Source: Polychytrium aggregatum
Lineage: Eukaryota > Chytridiomycota > Chytridiomycetes > Polychytriales
DNA length: 64,000 bases
Direction: 5' to 3'
Assembly: GCF_025602895.1 (NCBI RefSeq)
Contig: NW_026516219.1
Coordinates: forward strand, 1-64,000
In this document: one piece after another, positions 20,638 through 32,110 of the stretch
Layout: every line of letters starts with the position of its first letter
How positions within the stretch are numbered: position 1 is the stretch's first letter
Notes under the pieces: generated by a model
The model's input: only the letters and a program-made list of their open reading frames with translations
Told to the model about the DNA's origin: nothing
Database searches by the model: none
Position numbers and translations under genes: made by a program

Positions 20638-21059
20638 TCAGGGCACGCTGCCTGGTGTCGGATCGAGGGAGGATGGTCTTGGTGCCAGGGAAGGCTGGTG
20701 GCTTGCTGCCTGCTTTCTTCGGTACCATGTGGCGAGGGATGGTCTGGGTCGCGCTCGCCAGCTATGGTTGCAGAACGAGTATCGATTGTGAATGTCGAGT
20801 TGTCGTTGTCGAGTCATCGGATGTTCTCTCAGTCGATCAACATCAGCAATTGTTATGGGACAGCACTATTGTATATTGTATGTATTGAATCTATCGAATA
20901 TCAAATACAACATCACTCGGCCATTGCTGCTTCATCAAGTACACCTAACCTAATCCACACTTTGGAATCATGGTGTCTGATGGGTGACGGCGGTGCAATT
21001 TGGTTGAATGTTGGATGTGGTAGCTTATTACTTTGGGAGTGGAACTCAAGGGATCAGGG
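20638..21059. other. Gap between the LINE array and host genes
   Basis: About 420 bases of unique sequence after the last oligo(A). No gene, repeat or convincing target-site duplication was recognised. It marks the change from transposon-dense to gene-dense DNA. Confidence 0.6.
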
Positions 21060-22526
21060 TCACTTGCCGAGTTGTTTGAGCCAGAAGATGGCATCTTCGT
21101 GGCCCTGGTCAGCGGATTTGCGGTACCAGAAGACGGCGATGTCGATGTCCTTGAGGACACCCCAGCCCCATTGGTAGCAGTTGCCGAGCCGATCTTGTCC
21201 ATATCGATTCCCTTGCTCGGCTGACTTGCGATACCACTCGACCGACTTGGTCCAGTCCTCGGTGACTCCCCCTCCATTGCAGTAGCACTCTCCAATCCAC
21301 AACTGGCTATCGCTGTGGCCTTCGTTGGCGAGTTGCTCAAAGATGCCCGCTGCCTTCTTCCGGTCTTGCATTATTCCGAATCCTCGGACCAGACACAAAG
21401 CCATCAAGTGTTTGCACAACCAGTTTTGGTCCGATCCGAGCTGGCAGAGTTTGAAGAACATGCAGGATGTGGGTGAATCGGATTTGCATTCGTCTGCCAA
21501 CCACGCCAGACACTCGTGCTCTCCAAGCTTGAACTCATCCGATTTGTTATCTCGAATGATCTTGATGCCCTTCTGTTGGTTTTGTTGTGTGCCCCGGCCG
21601 AGGTAGTGCATCCACCCAACCATGTGGGTAGCGATGGACTTGATAATCGGATCGGTGGACAGGTTGCTGACTTCATGCCAGTGGTTGAAGGCATCAGCGT
21701 CGCTCTGTTCGACACCAAGGCCGATGAACGAGAACTATCCACGGAGGAACACGATATGGAGTCGGCCATCGTCACTGCCTTGATCTGCAGCCTTAGAGTA
21801 CCACTCGATTGCGTTGTTATAATCTTGATCGACACCTTCGCCTGACTCGTAGTATCGACCGAGTGCAACTTGGGCTTGTGCCATTCCACATTCTGCAAGA
21901 CTGCGAAACATATCGACAGCTTTGGTGTGGTCTTGGTCGACTCCAAGACCGTTGCGATAGCATCCAGCCAAGTGGAACTGTGACATTGTGTGGCTTGTGT
22001 TGGCGGCGATCTCCAAATGGCGGAAGATTCGCTGGCGGATAGCTTGCTTCTTGGATTTCTCCAAAGACTGCCGGCCGGAGAGATCAACCTGCAGTATTCT
22101 TGCCAGGAAGTATGATGCGGCAACATTGCCGTTATCGACTAGATATTCAAGCCAGGATCGGCCAGTTTTGACTGGATCCTCGCAGTGTATGGAGAGTACA
22201 ATCTCGTCGCTCGGTGTGAGTTCGACCCGCATCTGTCCGTCTGGATGACACAGCCCTTCCTTCCGACACCAGCCGTGGAAGAGAGGCAGCTTGGAGCTCA
22301 GGAGGGGTCGGGCACGCCGGCACACTCGGAGCAGGGTCTTGATGGTGCTGTGGTCGAGAGTGAGTTGGAAGCTGTCGTTGCAACAGACGATGGTGAAGAT
22401 GTCTGGGTTGTGTTCGAGGGAGAGTTGGGTGATATTTGGCATCGACGAAGCTGTGCTGTCATCAGCTTGAATTTGCTGAGTGGCAGATGATTCCGTGGTT
22501 GAAGCAGACTCGTTGATGTTGGCCAT
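21060..22526 (-). pseudogene. Sel1-repeat protein with an in-frame stop
   Basis: The start is the ATG at 22526 (MANINESAS). The first part (to 21735) has a poorly conserved N-terminal region of about 170 residues and then Sel1-type repeats, e.g. GCYRNGLGVDQDHTKAVDMF and YYESGEGVDQDYNNAIEWY. A TAG at 21735-21737 interrupts it, yet the same frame continues with FSFIGLGVEQSD and several more Sel1 repeats (GECYCNGGGVTEDWTKSVEWY, GNCYQWGWGVLKD) to a stop at 21060. The full frame would be about 488 residues. Sel1 repeats form alpha-solenoids that scaffold protein complexes. A nonsense mutation is the simplest explanation; a sequencing error, read-through or two genes are alternatives. Confidence 0.75.
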
Positions 22527-24181
22527 GTTGATGGAGACAGGAGGGAGGCAAGTGGGTGATGGAGATGGACAGGAGAGGGAGACGAGTGGCGAAGCAAGCC
22601 AAACGCTGGCAAGCCATACCCTGGCCATCCAATACCACACACAAATCTGGCTCGATTCGTTTGTTTGATGGTTGGAGTCGTTGTTCCTCTTGCACTGCCA
22701 CATGCACTGCCGCATCCATCGAACATGGAATCGATCATGGAATCGAACATCATGTCGAGTCCTGCATTCTCGCCAAGGCAAGATGTAACAGCCATTCCAT
22801 CCAATTCCACATCGACTGCAACACTATGGCTCCAACCTGCTGCACCGAGTACCATCAAGCAGGACCTGAGAGTGTCCAAGGTTACCATTGCAGCGATTGT
22901 GAACGGGTGATACATTCGGTCCATCAAGAAACGTGGCAGTCACTTTCTGGCATCGGCGAACAAGTCCGCTGATCCATGTGCTCCAGCGAGCAAGCCGTGC
23001 GATAGTTTCCCGTCCTGTTTGGCAATCTCAGTGTGGTGCATTCACTCGATCCTCTGGGCAGTTCCATACTAACTCGATAGCATGATACTCGGCCTTCTCG
23101 AGTCGCTTGGCTTCCCGGTACTGCGAGCACACCTGGAGATCGAGTCGCTTGAATCGCCGTCGCAGGATCAGGCTGAAGTACAGCTGTTTGTCCAGTACTC
23201 ATCCATTACTGCAGACCAAGGACATTGTGGGTGCTCTGGATCCACTTGGTCGACTGGGTGGCGTCTTTCGCTTGCGGTGAACCATCCGAGCGAGACAGTG
23301 TCCTTGATCCAGACCCAGAAACGCACCACTGAATGGTTATGGCCAACGCGATGTTTTGAGGTAACAACGTATCTGTTCGACGACCAAAATCCGAGGTGTC
23401 CTGTGTTTTATTGAATTGGGGGTAGTTGTGCTGCCCGCAGTCTGCCTGCGGGTCCTCTGGATGGGGCATTTGGCTCAATCAGAGACTTGCTTGCAACTCA
23501 TTCCCTTCAAATGCAGCATCCAAGTCCCATGTCTGCGGAATCGCCATGACCCAGCGGGCTCGTACAAAACAGACATTAAAATCACACCATTCTGTATTGT
23601 GTGGCTTGCCTTGGACCCGGTGGCGACATCAAGGGTGAGGGACGCATCCAAAGACAAATGCACCACACGACTAACTGCAAGATTCCCACATATGCCCGGC
23701 TCCTTCATGGATTACTGCTGTCCCGGTGGAAGCCGGCAAGCTGGCAAACGGAGATCCCATCGTGGAACATGCCACGATCAACCTGTGGAGCTGATCTGGC
23801 ATTGCTCATTCGCGCCTTGTGAAGTCTCGACGAACGGCAAGTTTGATTCAGCGAGTCTGCGTTTGACCTCTGAGCAACCCAATCCAAACGATCGAGCTGG
23901 ATGACGGAAATCAGATGATGGCCGGTGCCACCGTAATGCGAATACACAGCAGTGAAAGCAGCACAAGCTGAAGTGGAAACCTCATTTTACCCTGCACGAG
24001 TTTCCAACATCGCTGTTGAGTGGTCGGCTGCAACCCATGCTTGTCGACAGGAAGTATCAACCAAGGGCTCTCCAGACATCCCCAACAATAACATCCCAAC
24101 ACCAATATCCAAGCCTGCTGCGCACGCTGTCGTCTCAAAACCCGCTTCTGCTCCGCCGTTCTTGCTCTGCTGCCGTCGTCC
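22527..24181. other. Shared upstream region of two Sel1-repeat genes
   Basis: About 1.65 kb between two divergently oriented Sel1 genes. Only short frames without recognisable domains occur. No promoter element is convincing, and no repeat or RNA gene was seen. Confidence 0.5.
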
Positions 24182-25012
24182 ATGCCTCCTCTGCGCAAGA
24201 ACTTCCCCGCCTCCACAGACTACGTCGACAGGAAGCATGGCCCGCCGCCGAGCCCCGAGGAGCTCGATGCCCTCTGCGCCCGCGCCGACGAGCTGATCGC
24301 CAACCTCGACCTCGAGAAGGGCTATGCCGCCTTCAAGGTGGCTGCCTCCTGGAGCCATCCCCAGGGGCTGATGGGCTTGGGCCTCTGCTACCGGTTCGGC
24401 TTTGCTGTCGCCGTCGATCTGAAGCAAGCGTTCGAGCTCTTCTGGGACGCATCCAGAAAGGCGCACCCGCAGGCCATCTTCATGGTCGGCCACTGCTGCG
24501 AGGAGGGCATCGGCGTGGACCGCAACCTCGAGGCCGCCCTCCAGCACTATGTCGTCTCGGCGACCTTTGGCCACCTGGAAGGCATGCTCAAGGCTGCCGA
24601 GATGCACGAGGCCGGGCTCGGATGTGCCCACAACGAGGAGCGGGCGCTCTTCTTCTACAAGATGGCCGCCGAGGCCGACCACGTCCCGTCGATCCTGCGG
24701 GTCGCCCGAGCATTCGACTATGGATTCATCTATCCCCAGCGACCCAGGGAGGCTTTTGCCTGGTATCTTCGGGCCGCCCGCCAGCACAGCGCCGAAGCCC
24801 AGATCCAGGTTGCATGCTGCTACTACACCGGCAACGGCGTGCCCAAAGACCTCAACCGATGCATCGAGTGGCTGAAGCATGCCAACAGCCACGGATGCAG
24901 CTATGCGAGGAAGAACCTGGAGCTCCTGATGCACGAGGTCCAAGGCAAGCAGACTCTGGAGCCGCCTCCGAGCCACCTCACCGACAGCAGCAACCACACA
25001 GCGCCGGAATAG
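24182..25012 (+). CDS. Sel1-repeat protein, intact
   Basis: A single-exon 276-residue protein starting at the ATG at 24182 (MPPLRKNF). After about 55 N-terminal residues come at least five Sel1-like repeats of about 36 residues. Clear ones are GHCCEEGIGVDRNLEAALQHY, AEMHEAGLGCAHNEERALFFY and CCYYTGNGVPKDLNRCIEWL. There is no signal peptide or membrane segment, so it is probably a cytosolic scaffold. The partner is unknown. It lies head to head with another Sel1 gene, as expected for a small local paralogue cluster, and is followed by about 1 kb without genes. Confidence 0.85.
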   Translation: MPPLRKNFPASTDYVDRKHGPPPSPEELDALCARADELIANLDLEKGYAAFKVAASWSHPQGLMGLGLCYRFGFAVAVDLKQAFELFWDASRKAHPQAIFMVGHCCEEGIGVDRNLEAALQHYVVSATFGHLEGMLKAAEMHEAGLGCAHNEERALFFYKMAAEADHVPSILRVARAFDYGFIYPQRPREAFAWYLRAARQHSAEAQIQVACCYYTGNGVPKDLNRCIEWLKHANSHGCSYARKNLELLMHEVQGKQTLEPPPSHLTDSSNHTAPE

Positions 25013-25995
25013 CAACTCCAGCTTCGGCTTAGCGAAACAAACTACTCTTTGGACGACCAGACTGCCACCAGTGCCACCCACTGCCAGCTGAAACCACCTG
25101 CTGGTCCATCAGCGCATCGAATGCTTGTATCAATGCTTGTATCAACGCTTTCATCAACGCTTGCATCAATGCTTGTATTCATTGCACACTGCAAGTCTCG
25201 CAGCGACCGTCCGAGCAGATGTCTTCTTCTCCAACGTTCACCCTCCGGAGCTGTGCGATCGATTGGTGCAGTTGAGACGGCTGTCCCGGCCTCAATGAGG
25301 CATAATGTCGCATCCATGGGTGGCCGTCCCTTCCGGCATCATGGTTGAATACACTGGCTGTGGCGTCCATGCGGCAGTCTGGACAAGCAAACGATACCTG
25401 GTGCATCTGGGCGAGCAACAGGAGTCATGGATCGGATCGGATGTGAGCAGCCGGGGGCTCATGGTGGTGCGCTGTCTCGGCTGCCTCTTGGCCCTCATTG
25501 TTGGTCTGCAGCACCATCCCTCCTTCAACCTCGCTTGTTCTGGACCTCGGACACTATTGAAGACTCATCCTGCCAGCGACGAGATCAGCAATAGACACAG
25601 CCGAATGCTGTACGGATTTGGGGCTATCGTCGATGCCTCATATCGTTTTCGAAAGCCTTCATCCAACAAACCGTCGTGAATCAATGATCATCAAGTCGCT
25701 GTCTATTGTCGCAATGTTGACTGCCACACATCCGAAACACCCCTCTGGCGGTCCTTAGCGGCACTGTCCAAAATATGACTTGTACGGAAACTCACATCAA
25801 CCGCAGAGTCATCTGTTTTGGAACGGGCAATAGTATTGTGTTGAAGTTTACATTTCCCACATTTCCGAACACTGGGCTCCACAGCGACGGATGTTGTTGC
25901 TCATGAGCTTGTTGGCGCGCTATATACCTCAGGCAGCCCGGGAGTATCGAAAACCGATTGCAGCATGACGGGCCGTGATCACTCCAGCAATCGAT
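25013..25995. other. Gap between convergent genes
   Basis: No gene was recognised. It holds a short degenerate repeat of about 15 bp (ATCAATGCTTGTATC and variants, about 25125-25180). Confidence 0.5.
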
Positions 25996-28900
25996 TCAGT
26001 AGTCCATAGTATCCTCGTGGACGATTATTGTTGGATCCTCAGTCAGATAGTTGAGTAGCTCAGCAGCGTGCGTTTCGCTCAACACCAGACCAAACCTCCC
26101 CGCGGATGTTGATAGCCTAAAGCGAAAGCGATTGTTGCCAATATCGTCACCGCGATTGACATGAACGATGGATTGGAGCAATGGAAGCACAAATGAAACA
26201 TTCTGCGACAAGATGCTATCGCGTCAGCCTCTCAGATTATGTAGCAACCTCGTCCGTAACAATTACCAGACCCCCGATTGTTCTATGCATGTTCCAATCG
26301 ATCAACATACCTGCTTGCTCTCGTCAAGCGGCTTGGCATAGAGAACAGAAAACCCTGGGAGATACAGCTCCCAGAGACCAAATCCGATCCAAGCGGGCCG
26401 ATGCAACATCCGATATCTGCCGATTTCCACTTGTGGCAGCGCCTTGGTTCTGACGAGAGATACACCCCCTTGGGCGAGAACGTCGGGAGGCACCTTTGGA
26501 GGTATTTTGAACGACACTGCCATCTCAGGCTGTGCTGGATTTGCCCGAGGACTTCCACCGACGAGCAAGGCAGAGCTTTTGTCGGCCGTGCTCAACACCA
26601 ACGGTAAGCCAACGCATATGAGGACCGAAGTTGAAATGACCAACTGACGACAAGCAATCACTTGGAAACGGTAGATCATGAGTGGCCTCAAGATACTGAT
26701 TCCATACGCTGCTGCTGTCCACACGATAAAGCTCCTGATAGCAAGCAGGCAGGGACGAGCCTGTTAGATACCACAAAGTGTACATTTGGAATAGGTAGAT
26801 GGTCTTATGACCCATCGAGCAGAACCCACGAACGCCTTGGCGGACTCACCCAAGGAGGAATAGAATCGAATGTACTTCGCATCTTGAAACCCAATTTTGT
26901 GAACATATCAGGGCAGATGATTAGTCCCGCAGCGCAATCGGCCGCTCATTTCCGAGCCAAACAATGGTGTTCTTACAAATACTCAGTGTCCATGGCACCG
27001 ACTGTTCCAAAGTAGATTCCCATAATGGCTAGAATGAGGCCCAGTGCATGCACGGACATCAAGTTGTTGACATCAAAGTGGTCGAGTGGATGGCATGATA
27101 TGAGTTGGTCAACGTCATTGAGATTTCCGACGCTGACGCCATCAACTGGTGCTTGCTGAAAGATGATGGATATCAACTATGGAGATAGCATCGAGAGGTC
27201 AACCATCGTGCCCTTGTCAGACGAGTATTTACTTTGGAATAGCGACGCTGCACTCAGAAGCGACACCTACAACTTGAACTGATAGGGCCAAGAGTGTGGC
27301 AAGCGCCATCCGATATTCGGGGACAGGTTTGCGCTTGGCGATGATACTCTTCATTCTGAGATAATATGCTGTCACTCGAGGTCAGCTTCAAATCACGATC
27401 CAAACTGGCAGCCCATATTGAATCCTATAATCGAACATACCGACTGCCTTGACTGTTGGAGGGCTGTACGGCAGAGAAGCGTCAAAATCGCTGATTCAAT
27501 CAGGAGCACATTTGTGTTTATGGCTCACCAGATACATAGGGTTAATGATATTGAGCTCCACCAGTCGGTTATGACACAGTTGAGTGGATCCGGGAGAGTT
27601 TTTCGCACGACCATAAGCGTGTACCCGAGCGAGCATCCGAGTAGCACTGTTTCAAATCATCGTGAATCAAGATATGAGGAAGAGCTGGTATCAACATGCG
27701 ATTCGATGTTCGACGTTAGCCAAGCTTAATGGTTCATATTATTGCGATCCTACCGCTCGTGGTGTATGTGATTCCGTAAACCGCGACGGCCTTGGTGTTT
27801 CGATGATATAGCATATAAGCCATCAGTCCCATGCACATGAGCATTCCAAGGAAGCCAGACACGCGTGCCCAGAGAACATCAGCGTCCGAGGGATTGATGA
27901 TGTTGACGGGGTAGTCGGCCGGAATTAAACCTGAAGGGCAATCGAGCAGTTTCCTCATACAGTCAGCACAGTCGGCACAGATAACTCCACGACAAGCGAA
28001 ATACTCGATGGATCGCATTAGACGACTATTACCAGCCGACGACCCACACTGTCTGGGTATAATATCGATCATAGCATGCGGATACTACATCGCAGTTACC
28101 GCCGAATCTGGGCTTTACCTGCACGGATAACTCCAGCATACCGACTATTTGGTCCAGCTCCAGAGTCCGTTGATTCGGAGCTGATGGGAAGCTCATCGAC
28201 GACATCAAAGGTATATCCGTCTCGCCCGTGGGCTGTGATCCGCATCATTGGTATGCGAATCATATCCGACGATCGGTTGAAATCCTTTATGCAAATGATT
28301 GATCAGCGTCATTCCGGGCAGCACATACGACTAGAATGGCCTTACCATACTCAGAAACTCAACCACGCTAGGGAGACACAAGTTTGATTCCGAGACGAAT
28401 CATAATCGTTATAACGTGGCTAGCGCGCTGTGGAGCGGTAGATTCCATCACAAGCTACCCGAAAGCGAACACTTACGCTGATTCTCTGTTCCCATTTTCT
28501 GAGAGGAGGTTTGCGAAGCCCAGTCGTCAGACTCTATTTTGAGCGGCGCGATGATCTGATCTGCTCCTCAGCGCAGCCCGCGCATTGACCATGTACTTAC
28601 CCTTGAGTCCAATGTACCCAGACGCCCCTTCTGACACATTGAAGATGGATGTGTTCACCAACCCACGTGGGATCTGATTGTTCATAATATCTTCTGGCGT
28701 CGTCAAATTGTTCTTGAGAAGCTGATGTTCGAAGGCTTTGTCAGCATCAGCGTGCCCCAAGAGCGACCCACAATCGGTGTACTTACATAGTCCCACCCAG
28801 CAACGATAAGGACTGCGCAATCGAATGACATTCTGTCGGAAGAAGCGCAGGGCCAGAGGTTCAGATGATCGATAACACAACTGAGAGTATTGATACGGTT

Positions 28901-31482
28901 TCATTTAGTGCTTACGGAGGAAAGTTTACTTCGGGTGTCATCCGTAGTTTGCCCATTCCCAAGTAGTTGAAGGTTAGGTTGAGGTAGCTCCACATGTCAC
29001 CGTCAGTGTCGGTCAATATTGGACCATGCCTTGGCACATGGTAGCGAGTTAGCTGCGGACGTGAGTTATAACTGCATCGGCGAAACTCTTTGACTTACAG
29101 CACGTAGTGTCTAAATTGTGATCGATCATGGATTGTGAATGATCGTTCAGCAAACATCCCAAACTCCGAGTACTGCCGCGTGCGGATTCCAACAGTGGTG
29201 AACTCACTGATCGATAAACGCCTCGGTGATGGTTGAGTTGTCAGGTATAGGATTGGGGTCGATCGCAGCATTGATCTGCTTCATAATATCTGGAGCTGAG
29301 AGGCCGTTCGACACAAACCACGAGAACTGGCTGCCTGTGAGATTTCCTGCCGCGCTGTAGACAGACGTTAGCTTGCGGAATCTCGACCCCACTCACAAGA
29401 TTGGCTTGAGTTCTCGATCGACTGTACATTGCCATCGTATCGAGGACTTGTTCCAAGCAAGTCCATCCCGTGTGCTGCGGCGACCGATGGGTCTCCCAGC
29501 AACGCGGCACAATGTGCCCTACGCAATACGTACGCAGCCTTGGATACAAGAGCAGTAGCGAGCCGACGGATGCATTGCGTGAGTGAAACGCGAGTGACTT
29601 CCTTCGAACTGCATCCTTAATCGCCATCCGCTCTTCTCGCCCTGTGCAAGCGAGCAGAACATACATGCAGCCACAGACACGAGGCTTCGTAGCTCCCAGC
29701 AAGTACTACGAACACCCGAACTTTGGAGTTCTTCATGGCCGCTATCGTGGAGGAGTAATCCCATCCGGCTGGATCGACAACAATACTCTGGCGAGCATTA
29801 TCGCCCAGAAATCGCGTGAACATCACATCGAGACCCAGAACCGGCGCCTCGTCCACAAACCCGCCAATGAGATCCCCTCCGATTGTGGAGTAATCAGACG
29901 ACTGGAGAGGCGGTTCCCGCGGACGAAGAGAGGTCCCTGGCCATTAGTTTCAATATGCAGCCTGGTTGATTCATGACTGTGCAAATGCAGTGACTGTGAT
30001 TCGATATCCTGCGACAGTTCTCGACATTGAGTGGCCGGCTGTCCATTGCATCGCCTACCGTAACGATCAATCCCAACTTTCGCCATCCCATTTCGTAAAT
30101 AAACCGCGCGATCGCTAGAATGATCCATCACATGTGTATGGGCCAGTGTCCGTGAGCTGATCATCGCATTCGTCCGTTTTGGATATTGCATTTGCTGGTT
30201 GGGGTGAATCGTTGCGTTCTCGCGTCTGCTCTACCCATACCTGCCCCAGCCAGCGATGTCTCGGGTATAGTTCGGAAGAAAGTTGGATATTTGGACTTGT
30301 CCGACAACTGTGGAGAGCCGAATCTGTGAGAAAAATGTCATCGTGCATGTGTTTGCGTGTCGATGTACTCACAACAGGGTCGGGGGTGGTTGGAGAGCAG
30401 TACGGCACATTTGCGATGCCAGCCGCCACGGCACCAAGCCGTTCATTTCCTTCGAACAAGGGGAAATTGCTCTCCGACTCGCCTGACCAAAGGGCGAAGG
30501 GCATACACGTCATGTTGGATCAATGCTCGATGGCAAACAAGGGTCTGGAAGGGCTGATATTGCGACATGACGTTCTGTTTGCGCCGAGCTCCGGCCAGCA
30601 CCAGAAAGGCGGCAGTGTTGATGCTAATCGAGCGCGACGACGATGACGGTAACGACATGGCGATACGCACCAATCACGGCGTTGATTCTTGCGCTCCGGC
30701 TGATAGACCCCAAGTTGTCCATGATGGCCGTGAGCTTCAAAGAGTTCAGGGTACAATGATATCGGCCCGAACGAGTAAGTGGCAGGTGAAGTCGCCCCCG
30801 AGTGACAATGCCGATGCGCTCTGCCGAGCTTGCACTCGACTGTGGGACGGGGTAGAGGCTCACCGACTTTCCGCTCGAGTGTATCAGATTCCGGTAGTTT
30901 CCTGTCTGAATGAGCCTCACCGACAGATGCTGGATCGAACGCGACAACCGAACTGTGCTTGAGTCGCAATTCCGGAGCAACCCGCTCTCCAAAACGATCT
31001 GTCCTTACCACTCCAGAGAGAATGTCCGGCCTTGGTCGCCCAGCCGCACGGGTTAGATCTTTGTTTGGTCTTACTATCCAAGTTTGGTTATGCACTGCAC
31101 TGCGAAGCGGCTCCACCAACCTCGAGTTGACGTATATCGCATACGAAAGCACCGAGTTGGCCCTATGTTGCCTTGTGAATGAGTTATCCGAGGCCAAAGC
31201 CTTTTGAACACGACAAGCCGCTGCCGCCGTACTTGGGACGATACCACGGTGCTTCCAGATATTGAAGTGCCTCGGAGCTTACATGGTCTTGTACATTTGT
31301 ATCGTCAGTGGCGGGGAATTGGTTGTGAAGAATCCCGCCACGCCTATTGTCAGATTCGTCGCGGCCGCGAGCTTTGATGGGTGAACCCGAGGCAGGACGG
31401 ATGTCGACTGGGTCGCGGCATTGGGCAGAATGCTCATCAGCAGAGCGCATAGCAAAACAAGCAATAGTCCAGGCGGCGCCAT
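25996..31482 (-). CDS. Class C (GABA-B/glutamate-like) G-protein coupled receptor, many exons
   Basis: Exon 1 (31283-31482) starts MAPPGLLLVLLCALL, a signal peptide, and ends at a GTAAGC donor. A periplasmic-binding-like ectodomain is spread over short exons: AVAAGIANVPYCS (about 30420), FIYEMGWRKLGLIV (about 30090), VDEAPVLGLDVMFTRFLG (about 29850), FSWFVSNGLSAPDIM (about 29310), SFDCAVLIVAGWDY (about 28810) and GASGYIGLKGKYM (about 28600). A Cys-rich linker (CADCADC) and TM1 (VLWARVSGFLGMLMCMGLMAY, about 27860) follow. Then come LGYTLMVVRKTLPDPLNC (about 27600), further membrane helices (MALATLLALSVQVVGV; LGLILAIMGIYFGTVGA) and a cytoplasmic tail ending at 25996. The tail resembles a PH domain. 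Such receptors couple small ligands to heterotrimeric G proteins at the cell surface. Exon joins are not all resolved, so the span is firm but the full protein is not. Confidence 0.75.
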
Positions 31483-32110
31483 TGAGCCAAACGGAGTCTT
31501 GGGCCGCTGGTTCACAGCTCAGGCGACCAGAGAGCGACGCGTGTGAGGGTCTGGATTGTGATGTTCTGGATCGGAAAGGAGGGCTCTCCAGGCCGAATCG
31601 ACCCTGGGCACCATTTCAATGTCTGGGACGGGGTGATTGGTGGTCATGTTGCCGTCACGTTCCACTCTTTGGATGACGCTGCTTGGACTGCGACCGATCG
31701 CGGATGCTCATTTGCGGATGCTCAATCGGAAGTGCCGGATAAGCAATGATGTATTCAGGATCCACAAAAGTGTAACTTCCACCACCACCACCACCGCCGG
31801 CACCAAAAGAAAAACAGGGTGTGCCTCGATCGACTCTTTACGAATGCCACGAAACCCAAGCAACACAAAAAAACACATGAGACCGCCGAATCAGCGACAA
31901 GGACAACAACGATATACAAAACTGGAGCAGAGAGAGAAGAGAGGAGAGAAGAATGGAATGTGACGGGCAGCTCGCCCAAGGAACATCGGACAACGAAAGC
32001 AGGCTTGCACAGTACACGGCAGAGGAAAGAACACGGCGGCATAGGATCAGATCAACCAAAGGTGGAAAGTGGCATCCAAAGGGAGATGCGATTCGCGCTG
32101 GTCTCTCAGA
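31483..32110. other. Gap between the GPCR start and the LAM gene end
   Basis: About 630 bases containing the upstream region of the GPCR gene and the 3' flank of the LAM gene. It includes a short ACC/CAC-rich run around 31780. No gene was recognised. Confidence 0.5.

Noticed and set aside
21735-21752. An 18-nt GT...AG segment ending in the in-frame TAG as a mini-intron
   Set aside because: Far below any normal intron size, with no branch point; kept only as a remark in the finding.
31184-32110. tRNA or other structured RNA genes in the gaps
   Set aside because: No cloverleaf-like or conserved box A/B pattern was seen by eye here or in other gaps; a covariance-model scan would be decisive.
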